Origin: Leptolyngbya sp. BC1307
GTDB lineage: Bacteria; Cyanobacteriota; Cyanobacteriia; Phormidesmidales; Phormidesmidaceae
NCBI RefSeq assembly: GCF_002286735.1
Contig: NZ_NRTA01000041.1
Location: forward strand, 1 to 33,995
Direction of reading: 5' to 3'
DNA length: 33,995 bases
The notes below the pieces were generated by a model that worked only from the letters and a program-made list of their open reading frames with translations, was not told where the DNA came from and did not search any database. Numbering within the stretch: the stretch's first letter is position 1; each line of letters begins with the position of its first letter. Shown here piece by piece: positions 24,978 to 33,924 of this stretch. The position numbers were made by a program, and so were the translations under genes.

Positions 24978-26486
24978 CTAGATAAATTTCAGCTTACGTG
25001 AGGCATAGGCGCACATACGCAGCAGTACGAGCCCTTCTTTGACATGGGCGATATTGGAGCTGCCGTAGCTGCGGGGCTGATAGCGAATCGGCACTTCGAC
25101 CAGATGCAGATTGAGCTTGGCAGCGCCGAAGAGCAGGTCAAAGTCGCCAAAGGGATCGAAGTCGCCAAAATAGCTGCGGCCAGCGGTCAGTCGCTGATAG
25201 TCTCTGCGCCAGAGTACCTTAGTGCCGCACAGGGTGTCTTTAAGTGGCTGCTCTAGCAGAAAGGAAAACAGCAGGGCAAAGGTTTTGTTCGCCAGGGTAT
25301 TGAGCCAGGGCATGGCCTTGCGGCTGCGCGGGTAAAGCAAGCGAGAGCCGTTGATAAATTCGCCTTGACCCGTGGCGATCGCCTCAAAAAAATGCGGTAA
25401 GTCCTCGGGCGGCACCGTCAGGTCGGCATCTAAAATCATCAGCACATCGCCAGTCGCCTCGGCGAACCCCAACCGCACGGCATCGGCTTTACCCTGACCC
25501 GTCTGCTGAAAGGCTTTGAGAATCAGCGGGCCGCTGTAGCTCTGCAGGGTCTTTTGAATGGTTTGCCAGGTGTTGTCTTGAGAGTGACCTTCGACAAAAA
25601 TGACTTCGGTGCGAGAGCCCAGTTGCGGTAGGCGAGCGATCGCACTCTCAATGTTGCCCGCCTCATTTCGCGCTGGAATGACGACCGAACAGCTTGGCGC
25701 ATCTGCAGTGATAGCAGCGCGTCTAAAATCTGGTCGAGCAACGACGTAGTTTGTCAGGCACAGGTGCTTGATTCCCGGCAGCGGTGCCAGGTAGCGGTTA
25801 ATCCAGCGAGACAGACCAGGAATACGCTTAGGCGAAAGAAAACGCCGCCCGCGCTTAAGGGGAATGTAGCCGGTAATTGAAAGCAGATTAGCGACATCAT
25901 CCATTGAGAGCCAATTTTGCGGCGGCTGCGGGCGGCGCAGACCAACGGCCTCGCCCAGCTGCAGCAAAGGCTCCCAAAGATAGTTGTGAAAGGTGATGAT
26001 CAGCCGGGTCTGAGGCGTACAAAAAGGCTTCAGACGGCTAAACGCTGTTTGAATATCGCTGAAGTAGCTGGCGGCGTTGGCGCAGATAATGTAGTCAAAG
26101 GTCTGCGGTTCATCCACCGGCCCTTCAATCGGGCCGTCAGACAGATAGCCGATTTTCTGCGGGGTGAGGGTTTCTGTATCGGCGCAGTAGAAGCGTAGAT
26201 GCGGGTATTTTTGCCGGGCGATGTTGACAGCAACCGGTGAAATGTCGATCCCCACACCTACGCCAGGGTAAGTTGCCTGCAGCAGGTCACCAGTGCCGCA
26301 GCCAATCTCTAGCACGCGGCTACCGGCGGGAATCAGGAACTGATGCAGGCGGTCCAGGTCTTGGTAGTAGTAGCGGTTGCGCGATCGCCACCCATCTAGC
26401 TGCGGGGCACAGCGGTTGAAATGGCTCAGCACTGCCTGCTTATGAGTCTGACGAGGATGAGCTAACGGAATAGTGGTGTCAATCAC
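24978..26486 (-). CDS. Bifunctional SAM methyltransferase - family 2 glycosyltransferase fusion
   Basis: The 502-residue protein joins two domains. Residues about 15-250 are a class I methyltransferase with VLEIGCGTGDL (58-68) and GVGIDIS, and a KRGRRFLSPKRIP linker follows. Residues about 263-490 are a GT-A glycosyltransferase of the DPM1/GT2 type with CSVVIPARNEAGNIES, the GKADAVR loop (332-338) and DAD (353-355) binding the sugar nucleotide. GT2 enzymes of this kind make polyprenyl-phosphate sugars. It is downstream of a GT39 gene on the same strand (64 bases), which would use such a donor. The start is a GTG at 26486. What is methylated is unknown. Confidence 0.85.
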   Translation of the reverse strand: MIDTTIPLAHPRQTHKQAVLSHFNRCAPQLDGWRSRNRYYYQDLDRLHQFLIPAGSRVLEIGCGTGDLLQATYPGVGVGIDISPVAVNIARQKYPHLRFYCADTETLTPQKIGYLSDGPIEGPVDEPQTFDYIICANAASYFSDIQTAFSRLKPFCTPQTRLIITFHNYLWEPLLQLGEAVGLRRPQPPQNWLSMDDVANLLSITGYIPLKRGRRFLSPKRIPGLSRWINRYLAPLPGIKHLCLTNYVVARPDFRRAAITADAPSCSVVIPARNEAGNIESAIARLPQLGSRTEVIFVEGHSQDNTWQTIQKTLQSYSGPLILKAFQQTGQGKADAVRLGFAEATGDVLMILDADLTVPPEDLPHFFEAIATGQGEFINGSRLLYPRSRKAMPWLNTLANKTFALLFSFLLEQPLKDTLCGTKVLWRRDYQRLTAGRSYFGDFDPFGDFDLLFGAAKLNLHLVEVPIRYQPRSYGSSNIAHVKEGLVLLRMCAYASRKLKFI

Positions 26487-26550
26487 AGAAGTTTGAAGGA
26501 GATCGTAGTGGGCACAGCGACTATAGATACACAGTGAGTGCGGATATAGA

Positions 26551-28203
26551 CTATAGGCGAATTAGCTGCCAATCGCGAAGCTGAGCCATCGTTTCGTAAG
26601 GGCGATCGCTCAACGCAGTCAGGTCGGCATTAGGGCTCAGCCAGGCATAGGTGCCGGGCGGTATCTCGGCGATTGGGCGATTGAGCTGACCAAGCTGAGG
26701 CGTATAGAAGCTGAGCAGGGTAAACGTCTTGTGGGCTTCTGGTGGCCACTCTGCTGACCCGGTAATAAAGCTGATCGGCTGATCGCTGACAATCGGCGCG
26801 ATTGCCGGCGAAGCCAGCGCTGCCTTCAAGTCTGAGCTGTAGTTACCAAATAAGCCTGCTAACCCTAGCGTGCCAATCGCTAGCCAGGCCGGGAGCAGCC
26901 AAGTAGCCAGCCACTTTTGAGGCTGAGACATAAATGCAGGCAGCGCTGCCCAGCCCACTCCTAAAATCAGCGCTGCCGGTGCATAGGGGCGAATTTCGCT
27001 CAGCAGGTCGGGCACTGGGGTCAGGATGACAGCACCTCCCCAGGCGAAGATAGCCAGTGCAGCTAAAAGCACGCCTAGTGCAGAGAAAGCGTAGCTCAGG
27101 AACCGCCGGGGCCAGCGAACCGGCCAAATAGCAATTTGGTGCAGGGCGATCGCCGCAAAAACTGCCATAAACGGATGCAATTGCAACGTGTAATAGGGGG
27201 TTTTCGTCGGGAAACCTGTCAGCAGCCCCGCCAAAATGAACGGATAGAGCAGTAGCCAGTAGTGCGGATAGGAGGGAGCCGATTTAGGAATTGATCGCCA
27301 TAGGCTGCGCAGCACCAGCACTGCCCCAATCAGCGCAAACAGCGCCCAGGGCAGCATATTCACCGGAATATTCCATAGGTAGTAAAACGGCCCGCCATCA
27401 GCATGAAACGACTCGTCGCTCAGCTCACCTAGCTTGCCAAACATGGAGGCAAACACCAGATCGCCATACTCGGCCAGGCTCAGCCCTAGCCAAAGCGCCC
27501 CTGCTCCCACACCGACGAGCAGTCCGCTATATAAACCTGGGTTGCTCAAGTGACGATGGCGACGATGATGGAAAACCAGGTAGGGCAGTAGGGCCAAGGC
27601 TGGCAGCGCAATCATAAAGGTTTTGACTAAAAATCCTAGCCCCAGCGTCAAACCCGCTAAAAAGCCGAAGGCGATGCGCCAACGAGCGTAAATTTCTGCC
27701 TTGAGTAACGCCCAAATGCCTAACAGCTCTACGCTCACCAGCAGCATGTCTTGCGTGGCTAAATGGCCGTACTGCGCCCATAGAGAACCCACCATCAGCA
27801 GCAGCCCAGACAGCAGGCCCAGCCGCCGGGCATATTTGGCATAGGACCAGGGCTGGGCGGCAATCAGGGTTCTGCCAATATCGTAGGTGAGCAAGACCGA
27901 ACCTATACAGGCCAAAACGCTGGGTAACCGGGCAATGCGATCGCTCACCCCAAACAGCCGATACCCCACCAGTATCAGCCAGTTCAGCAAAATACCGTGA
28001 GAGTAAGTCGGCGTCCCCCACCACTGCCGCGCCAGCCAATTGCCCGACTCCAGCATAAAGCGGCTTTCAGCGGCGTAGTTGCCCTCATCGTGGGCCATCA
28101 AGCTCATTTGCAGCAGGCTACAGGTGAGCAGCAGGCCGGACCAGGCTAATAGCAGCAAGATATCTCGGCGGGCGGTAGCCCCATAGGGAGAGGGAGACTT
28201 CAT
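26551..28203 (-). CDS. GT39-family membrane glycosyltransferase (ArnT/PMT-like)
   Basis: This polytopic protein of about 550 residues has some ten to twelve hydrophobic segments and the PMT_2-type first loop with the conserved acidic pair in AHDEGNYAAESRFM. GT39 enzymes transfer a sugar from a polyprenyl-phosphate donor to lipid A, proteins or polymers on the periplasmic face. The ATG at 28203 (MKSPSPYGATA) is preferred; an upstream ATG at 28242 adds 13 residues but almost touches the previous gene. The downstream MT-GT2 fusion could provide the lipid-linked donor. The acceptor is unknown. Confidence 0.82.
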   Translation of the reverse strand: MKSPSPYGATARRDILLLLAWSGLLLTCSLLQMSLMAHDEGNYAAESRFMLESGNWLARQWWGTPTYSHGILLNWLILVGYRLFGVSDRIARLPSVLACIGSVLLTYDIGRTLIAAQPWSYAKYARRLGLLSGLLLMVGSLWAQYGHLATQDMLLVSVELLGIWALLKAEIYARWRIAFGFLAGLTLGLGFLVKTFMIALPALALLPYLVFHHRRHRHLSNPGLYSGLLVGVGAGALWLGLSLAEYGDLVFASMFGKLGELSDESFHADGGPFYYLWNIPVNMLPWALFALIGAVLVLRSLWRSIPKSAPSYPHYWLLLYPFILAGLLTGFPTKTPYYTLQLHPFMAVFAAIALHQIAIWPVRWPRRFLSYAFSALGVLLAALAIFAWGGAVILTPVPDLLSEIRPYAPAALILGVGWAALPAFMSQPQKWLATWLLPAWLAIGTLGLAGLFGNYSSDLKAALASPAIAPIVSDQPISFITGSAEWPPEAHKTFTLLSFYTPQLGQLNRPIAEIPPGTYAWLSPNADLTALSDRPYETMAQLRDWQLIRL

Positions 28204-28251
28204 GAGGACTCTTTGGAAAGAGGAGAAATGAGGAATGGGCATGCACCCACA

Positions 28252-29331
28252 TCATTCCAGCAGTTGGCTTTGCGCCGCTGGCGGCTTCATCTGACGGAAC
28301 CCACTGCGCCGCAGAATCCGCTTCTGCCGCTGCCGGGCAAATGCTTGCAGGTCTACATTGCGGTCGGTCTCGTCGACAATCTCGCCAGTCAGCACCTCCA
28401 GCGTATCTTCTAGCGTGACCACGCCCGAAACGCCGCCGTACTCATCTACCACTACCATTAAATGCTCTCGCAGCGACTGAAAGGTTTTGATCAGCCGGTC
28501 GGTGCGCTCTGTGTCAGGAACGTAGTTGACCTGGCGCATCAGGTTTTTGATGGGGGCTGCGCCTTGGCCCTGGACAATGGCGGCGAGTAGTTCTGCCTTT
28601 AGCGCTACGCCGATGACATGATCTAGGTCCCTATCAATTACCAATATTCGCGTGTGCTGAGAGGCAATAATTTCGTCTTGAATATCTCGCAAGATAGCGT
28701 CACCCGGTAGAAAGGTAATCGCTACCCGAGGCGTCATGATATCGGCGGCTTTTAGGTCGTTGAGACGAAATACCCGGTCAATCATTTCGACTTCGTCGTC
28801 TTCAATGAGCCCTTCCTGGTAGCCGAGTATGGTCAGTAGCTTGATTTCTGCCTCATCGGTGATGGGCCGCTTGATGCCTTTGGTCATAGGCGCGGTGATA
28901 TGCTCTAGCAGCCAGATTAAGGGCGTAAAGAGAAGGGTCAAGCCTGTGACGGGGATGGCAACGGTTAGTCCAATTGTTTCGGCATAGCGTTCGCCAACGG
29001 TTTTGGGTAAAATCTCGGCTAGTAAGATGATGGCAAAGGTCAGTGCGGCTGAAAAGATGCCCAAGCCCGCATTGTCAAAGACAGCAGCGGCCAACCGACC
29101 GACGACGATGCTGCCGACAATATTAAAGATGTTATTGAGAATGACGATGCAGGCAATCGGTCGGGAGACGTGCTGGCGAATGGTGAGAAGGGCGATCGCC
29201 GCCGGGCTCGGTCGATTTTGGGTGAGCTGCCTAGCTCGCAGCAAAGGCAGTGAGAGTAACGCTGTTTCGGTGCCTGAGCACAGGGCAGAGCCAATAATGA
29301 CGATCAAGACAGCGATCACAAGTTGAATCAT
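28252..29331 (-). CDS. CNNM/DUF21-CBS membrane protein (HlyC/CorC family)
   Basis: The 359-residue protein has the CNNM transmembrane domain (residues about 1-180, with GSALCSGTETALLSLPLLRARQL at the start and AEILPKTVGERYAE) followed by a CBS pair (about 195-325; DIMTPRVAITFLPGD and VVVDEYGGVSGVVTLEDTLE). These proteins are linked to Mg2+ or Co2+ efflux and resistance. A C-terminal CorC_HlyC domain is missing, and the protein ends in a basic tail. It may head the minus-strand unit leading to the GT39 and MT-GT2 genes and is divergent from the ABC gene. Confidence 0.88.
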   Translation of the reverse strand: MIQLVIAVLIVIIGSALCSGTETALLSLPLLRARQLTQNRPSPAAIALLTIRQHVSRPIACIVILNNIFNIVGSIVVGRLAAAVFDNAGLGIFSAALTFAIILLAEILPKTVGERYAETIGLTVAIPVTGLTLLFTPLIWLLEHITAPMTKGIKRPITDEAEIKLLTILGYQEGLIEDDEVEMIDRVFRLNDLKAADIMTPRVAITFLPGDAILRDIQDEIIASQHTRILVIDRDLDHVIGVALKAELLAAIVQGQGAAPIKNLMRQVNYVPDTERTDRLIKTFQSLREHLMVVVDEYGGVSGVVTLEDTLEVLTGEIVDETDRNVDLQAFARQRQKRILRRSGFRQMKPPAAQSQLLE

Positions 29332-29433
29332 GGGGGTTGACAGCGGGCTAGCTCCATTTAGCTAGCCATAAAAGGAATAGTATAGAATGCTTGCTAATCG
29401 TGATTGCTGCGCCCTCAGGTTTATATTTCCCTT

Positions 29434-31350
29434 ATGAGTGACACTATCTTAGAGGTTCAAGGTCTTACCGTTGAGTTTGCTACCGACCATGAAGATCGCG
29501 GCAGCATCCGCGCGGTAGACGAGGTGTCTTTTGAACTACAGCGGGGGCAAACCATTGGCATCGTGGGGGAGTCGGGCTCAGGAAAATCGGTGACTTCACT
29601 GGCGGTGATGGGCTTGGTGCCCAGTCCGCCAGGGAGAGTGAGCAGCGGCCAAATCTTATTTACGGGCGACGGTGAGGCTCCAGTAGATTTGACAAAAGTG
29701 CCGCCACGGCAGCTCAGGCGCTATCGCGGCGGTCAGATAGCGATGATCTTTCAAGAGCCGATGAGTTCGCTCAACCCGGTGTATACCTGTGGGTTTCAGC
29801 TGATTGAGGCGATTCGCCAGCATCAAAAAATCTCTGAGCGGGCGGCGCGTGATCTGGCGATTTCTCATTTGCAAGAGGTGAAACTGCTGCCGGGCGATGC
29901 CGAATTAACAGAACAGGTCGGTTACGAGCTAGATACTGACAATAGCGCCTTGATCAAACGCACCGTCAACCGCCGTAAACAGTTGCTGTTAGATCGCTAC
30001 CCGCATCAGCTTTCAGGCGGCCAGATTCAGCGGCTGATGATTGCTATGGCTCTCTCTTCTAACCCGTCGCTGCTGATTGCTGACGAGCCGACGACCGCGC
30101 TTGATGTCACTGTGCAGGCAACCATATTAGATCTGCTGCGCGAACTGCGCGATCGCCGGGGCATGTCGATGATTTTTATCACGCACGACTTGGGCATCAT
30201 CGCCGAAATCGCCGACTACGTGGCGGTCATGTATCGCGGCAAAGTCGTCGAAACGGGGCCGGTGCTAGACATTTTTGAGCGGCCTAGTCACCCTTACACC
30301 AAAGGACTGTTGGGCTGTAGACCGCAGCCAGATCGCCGCTTGCGGCAGCTCTCTACGGTCTCTGACTATATGGAAGAGGTGGTTGGCCCTGAGGGGGATA
30401 TGGTAATTCAGGCTAAGCCTCAGAGCGATTGGGGGGGCGGACTGCCGCCGGTTGCCGATATCAGCCCGCGCGAGATGCAGATTCGCCTGGAGCTGCTAAA
30501 GGAAAAAGGGCCGCTGCTGACGGTGGAGAATCTGCGGGTAGGCTACCCGGTGCAGGGCGTTTTTGGCCGGGTAGAGCGGCATGTGATGGCCGTTAACGAT
30601 GTGTCATTTCAGGTATACCAGGGCGAGACTTTTGGCCTGGTAGGTGAGTCTGGCTGCGGGAAGACGACGCTGGGGCGATCGCTCTTGCAGCTGATCAAAC
30701 CGATGAGCGGCAGAGTCTGGTTTGAGGGGCGAGATCTGACCCGGATGGGCGGCTGGCAAATGCGCAAACGCCGCCGCGAGATGCAGATTATTTTTCAAGA
30801 CCCCTACAGCTCGCTGAATCCGAGGATGAGTATCGGGGCAGCGATCGCCGAACCGCTAAAAATCCACGGCGTCAGTCGGGGCAGGCGCAATCTCAAAGAG
30901 CGGGTGGAATATCTGCTAGGGCGGGTCGGGCTCGATCCCGGCACGCTGAATCGCTTTCCTCACGAATTTTCGGGCGGACAGCGGCAGCGGGTGTGTATTG
31001 CCAGGGCGCTGGCTCTCAACCCCAAATTTATTATCTGCGATGAGTCGGTCTCGTCGCTAGATGTATCAGTGCAGGCACAGGTGCTTAATTTGCTCAAAGA
31101 GCTACAGGCAGAATTTAAGCTCACCTATATCTTTATCTCGCATGACTTGGGCGTCGTGAAATTTATGAGCGATCGGATCATGGTGATGAATGACGGCCAG
31201 ATCGAAGAAATCGGCCCGGCTGAAGCCATTTACCGCCAGCCCCGACGAGAATACACCCAGCAGCTGATTGCAGCCATTCCCGCCGGTACCGTTGAGCGCA
31301 TTCAAACCCTGAAAACTCAACGAGAAGCCCAACTGCAAGCTTCCTCATGA
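29434..31350 (+). CDS. Peptide-type ABC transporter ATPase with two fused nucleotide-binding domains
   Basis: The 638-residue protein fuses two OppD/OppF-like ATPase domains, as in GsiA or YejF. NBD1 has Walker A GESGSGKS (45-52), LSGGQ (193-197) and Walker B LLIADE. NBD2 has Walker A GESGCGKT (404-411), FSGGQ (512-516) and IICDES (catalytic Glu537). Each has a switch His (THD, SHD) and the OppD/F tail with SHPYTKGLLG or YTQQLIAAIP. The ATG at 29434 is chosen over a TTG at 29404. No permease or binding-protein gene is adjacent, so the rest of the importer lies elsewhere. Confidence 0.93.
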   Translation: MSDTILEVQGLTVEFATDHEDRGSIRAVDEVSFELQRGQTIGIVGESGSGKSVTSLAVMGLVPSPPGRVSSGQILFTGDGEAPVDLTKVPPRQLRRYRGGQIAMIFQEPMSSLNPVYTCGFQLIEAIRQHQKISERAARDLAISHLQEVKLLPGDAELTEQVGYELDTDNSALIKRTVNRRKQLLLDRYPHQLSGGQIQRLMIAMALSSNPSLLIADEPTTALDVTVQATILDLLRELRDRRGMSMIFITHDLGIIAEIADYVAVMYRGKVVETGPVLDIFERPSHPYTKGLLGCRPQPDRRLRQLSTVSDYMEEVVGPEGDMVIQAKPQSDWGGGLPPVADISPREMQIRLELLKEKGPLLTVENLRVGYPVQGVFGRVERHVMAVNDVSFQVYQGETFGLVGESGCGKTTLGRSLLQLIKPMSGRVWFEGRDLTRMGGWQMRKRRREMQIIFQDPYSSLNPRMSIGAAIAEPLKIHGVSRGRRNLKERVEYLLGRVGLDPGTLNRFPHEFSGGQRQRVCIARALALNPKFIICDESVSSLDVSVQAQVLNLLKELQAEFKLTYIFISHDLGVVKFMSDRIMVMNDGQIEEIGPAEAIYRQPRREYTQQLIAAIPAGTVERIQTLKTQREAQLQASS

Positions 31351-31351
31351 G

Positions 31352-32074
31352 CTAGCCCTGAATACGATATACGCTGCCATTGACTTGTCTGCCGTTAGGG
31401 CCGGCAGCGATCGCTCGCCAACGGGTAAATTTTAGCCTGGCCTGCTTAAGCGCGTAGCAAAATCCGCCGCGAGTAGAGCGATCCGGGTCACTGAGCAAAC
31501 AAATACCGCCCGGCGCAAGCACCTGCTGTATTAACGCGACTAACGGGGCAATATTGCGCTCTTCATAAATTACGTCGGCGGCTAAAATCAGAGGCACTTG
31601 TAGCTCCGGTGGCGGCACGCGCCAGTCCAATGGCAGCTTCGTAAAGTTATCGAAGCCGTTGGCCATAGCGTTGCGAGCCGCAAACTCTACAGCCGTCGCA
31701 TCGTAATCGCTGAAGATAACGCGCATGCCTAAGGAGAGCGCAACAATGCCTGGCAAGCCAACGCCACAACCAATCTCTAGCGCCAAGAGCGGGTTTGACC
31801 AGTCTGACCGCATAGACTGTGTCCTCAGCGCCTCTCCCAGCATTTGCGCCGAGGGCCACAGCTCTGCCCAGTAAGGCATGTACTCGTCGGCTTCAAAGGC
31901 GCGGTGGGTGCTGGGATGATCTAGCAGCTGATCGGCATTGCCGGGGTAGGCGATTTCAAAGGTCTGAGAGCCAATGGTCACAGACTGATAGATCAGCTCG
32001 CCCAGTGCCTCAGCAGGCGTAGCGTACAAGAAGGGCTGAGGCGATGGGGGCGTATGGTCGTTTGCAGGCGGCAT
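31352..32074 (-). CDS. SAM-dependent methyltransferase (METTL/EEF-type, Methyltransf_16-like)
   Basis: The 240-residue protein has a class I methyltransferase core with LEIGCGVGLPGIVALSLG (motif I) and VIFSDYDATAVEFAARNAMANG (motif II), then LILAADVIYEERN. The order and the WAELWPSAQMLGEAL segment resemble the Methyltransf_16 family (protein-lysine and nicotinamide-type methyltransferases). The gene ends one base after the ABC gene stop (tail to tail), an unusually tight junction. The substrate is unknown. Confidence 0.8.
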   Translation of the reverse strand: MPPANDHTPPSPQPFLYATPAEALGELIYQSVTIGSQTFEIAYPGNADQLLDHPSTHRAFEADEYMPYWAELWPSAQMLGEALRTQSMRSDWSNPLLALEIGCGVGLPGIVALSLGMRVIFSDYDATAVEFAARNAMANGFDNFTKLPLDWRVPPPELQVPLILAADVIYEERNIAPLVALIQQVLAPGGICLLSDPDRSTRGGFCYALKQARLKFTRWRAIAAGPNGRQVNGSVYRIQG

Positions 32075-32192
32075 GAGCTAGGATCAAAGCAAGTGCTATC
32101 AGTAGTCTCTCATAGCCTTACAGCTTAGCTGGTTAAATCAGCTTCCTATGGGGCAATAGCGCTGTGTTTTGGGAGAGACAGGGAGAGAAGCG

Positions 32193-32945
32193 ATGATCCA
32201 ATTGCTGCGCGGATTTGTCCCCCGTCGGGCTACTAGCAGTCAGGTCGGATGGATGATGGGTGTAGTGGCGATCGCCCTCACCACCCTCACTAGCTGCCAG
32301 TCCGTCAGCTCACTTTCTAGAGAAACGACCCTCACACCGGCCCCCACCAATAGCGCCTCTCAGCAACCCGCTAGCTCCCCAAAACAGAGTAGTCAATCTC
32401 GCAAAATCACCTTCCGCCAGCCCGATGGCCGCCCCCAATTCTCCCTACAGTTCAAATCTACTGGCGGCAAGCTCACCGATCCAGCAGGCAAGGTCATCGC
32501 TAACCTAATTTTAGAAAGCGACGGTGCCGTCAGGCTCACCGATGCTAGCAACCAAACCGTTGGCTACGTCGTTCAAACCGGCGATACCTGGGAGATACAA
32601 GGCCCCAAGCAAACGAAACCCCTCTTCACCTTTCGCCAAGAAGCCAACGGTAATGCTACCCTCTTACGCAACGACGGCTCTCCGGTCTATCAGCTCACAG
32701 CCACCGATAGCGGCTACACCGTAACAGCAGATAAGACCGCCCAATACACCGTCGATACTCACAAAGGCAACGGACAAATCCAGACTGACGAGGGCCAGAC
32801 TGTCATTGCCACTGACAGCGCGATCGCTCCCGCTGCCCTTGCCAGCTTCGGTTTTGCCAAACTTACCCCGGCTCAGCAAGCCGGTCTGGCCTACGCCCTT
32901 ACAGAAGTCGCCGTAAAGCCCACCTCTTTTAAGGGTGGGATATAA
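32193..32945 (+). CDS. Exported lipoprotein, unknown function
   Basis: The protein of about 250 residues begins at ATG 32193 with AGGGAGAG upstream; a TTG at 32169 is less likely. A signal sequence ends in the lipobox LTSC, so Cys35 should be lipidated. A Ser/Pro/Thr-rich linker (36-75) follows, then a beta-rich domain of repeated strands (KVIANLILESDGAVRLTD, GYVVQTGDTWEI, YTVTADKTA). The last residues (VKPTSFKGGI) end directly at an IS605-like end, so the tail may be partly derived from the element. No named family is recognised. Confidence 0.7.
   Translation: MIQLLRGFVPRRATSSQVGWMMGVVAIALTTLTSCQSVSSLSRETTLTPAPTNSASQQPASSPKQSSQSRKITFRQPDGRPQFSLQFKSTGGKLTDPAGKVIANLILESDGAVRLTDASNQTVGYVVQTGDTWEIQGPKQTKPLFTFRQEANGNATLLRNDGSPVYQLTATDSGYTVTADKTAQYTVDTHKGNGQIQTDEGQTVIATDSAIAPAALASFGFAKLTPAQQAGLAYALTEVAVKPTSFKGGI
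32919..32939. repeat. Inverted repeat CCCACC / GGTGGG at the probable IS605 left boundary
   Basis: CCCACC (32919-32924) and GGTGGG (32934-32939) are separated by 9 bases. They lie within the last codons of the lipoprotein gene and 30 bases before tnpA's stop. IS200/IS605 ends carry short subterminal hairpins recognised by TnpA, so this may be the left end. It could also be a chance terminator-like structure. Boundary not proven. Confidence 0.4.
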
Positions 32946-32969
32946 GGCGGTGAGTTATAGCGAACAATC

Positions 32970-33368
32970 TTATCTAGATTTTTGCTCTTCGACATAGCGT
33001 TTGATGGTCTCTCCGGAGACATTGCCCGCTGTCGATACAAAGTAGCTGCGAGTCCAAAAGCTAGGCATCTTAGTCTTTAGCCAGGGGTACTCCTTCCTCA
33101 GAGCATGAGAGGAGTACCCTTTAACCTGATGGATAACCTGAGCTGGTGACAGCTTCGGCAGGGTGTGCGCGTTCAAGTGAACGTGGTCATCATGCGTTTC
33201 CAGGGCTATCACCTCACCGCCAATGCCCGCTACAGCCTCATATATAAGCTCCTTCACTCGGCCATCTAACGCGCCAGTCAGCAGCTTCTTTCGCCTGCGT
33301 ACCGTCCATACAAAGTGATAGTTCAATAGTGAAACTGACGTGTTCTCATGCCGGTATTTCTGGCCCAT
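32970..33368 (-). CDS. tnpA: IS200/IS605 Y1 transposase TnpA
   Basis: The 132-residue protein is a Y1 HUH transposase. The HUH motif is HVH at 62-64 (THDDHVHLNA), and the catalytic Tyr125 lies in TIKRYVEEQ, as in the family. LLNYHFVW at 14-21 and QVKGYSSHALRK also match. TnpA excises and inserts the single-stranded element at short target sites. The start at 33368 (MGQKYRHEN) is preceded by GAAG; a longer start at 33404 is less likely. It is divergent from the tnpB fragment. Length is close to the usual 130-150 residues, so it may be functional. Confidence 0.93.
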   Translation of the reverse strand: MGQKYRHENTSVSLLNYHFVWTVRRRKKLLTGALDGRVKELIYEAVAGIGGEVIALETHDDHVHLNAHTLPKLSPAQVIHQVKGYSSHALRKEYPWLKTKMPSFWTRSYFVSTAGNVSGETIKRYVEEQKSR

Positions 33369-33410
33369 ATCTTCATAGTGATCAGGTCTACGAGTTGCTA
33401 TCATAGACCT

Positions 33411-33854
33411 ATGGCAGACGTAACCACCACCCTAAAGCTAAAGTTTTTGGCGTTGAACAACGTCAAAGCTTCTATGTTTGCTGACACTGTAGATGCGTCT
33501 ACGGAATTGGCAAACAGCTTGCTCAAGGTGCCGTTTGCAGCGCGTAAAAAGCTCACTACGGCAATGGTAACGACTGGCCTCAAGTCTGCGCTCTCTAATC
33601 AGGTGATTCGTATCCTGAAAGGGAAGGCGGGGAAGCGGGTCAAGTCGTTCAAGGTGTTCTGGCCTGAAGTGAACAAACAGAACTGGAAAATCTGCAAGGT
33701 AGGTGAAACCTACTCTCTCAGCTTTCCGACTATTCAAGGCGTTAAGCGGGTGCCGATTGCAGTGCATCCGCATTTTGAGCAGCAGCTAGACGAGATTATC
33801 AGCGGTGACCTAGAGAAAGGGACGCTGAAGCTGATGTGCCGGGTACCAACTTAA
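33411..33854 (+). pseudogene. tnpB: TnpB (IS605 OrfB) N-terminal fragment
   Basis: The frame starts at ATG 33411, 42 bases from tnpA and divergent. The 147 residues (MADVTTTLKLKFLALNNVKA, later KVPIAVHPHFEQQLDEI-type strands) match the N-terminal wedge and beta parts of TnpB, an RNA-guided nuclease related to Cas12. A full TnpB has about 350-400 residues with RuvC Asp/Glu residues and a zinc ribbon; all of these are missing. The frame stops at TAA 33854, and downstream frames to the window end show no RuvC motif. It is a deleted, nuclease-dead remnant. Confidence 0.75.
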
Positions 33855-33898
33855 GCCGGGAAGAGCTATGCGTGCAGGGGCTTGGGCTGATGTGCTTT

Positions 33899-33924
33899 AG
33901 CTGCCTTTCTGGGCAAAGGCAGCT
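33899..33924. repeat. Perfect 10-bp hairpin after the tnpB fragment
   Basis: AGCTGCCTTT (33899-33908) pairs with AAAGGCAGCT (33915-33924) around loop CTGGGC. No T-run follows, so it is not a normal terminator. It may belong to the right end of the IS605-like element, where TnpA-binding hairpins and the omega-RNA source lie. Confidence 0.5.

Noticed and set aside
27527-28039. Minus-strand frame of 170 codons overlapping the GT39 gene
   Set aside because: It is another reading frame of the GT39 gene without independent signals.
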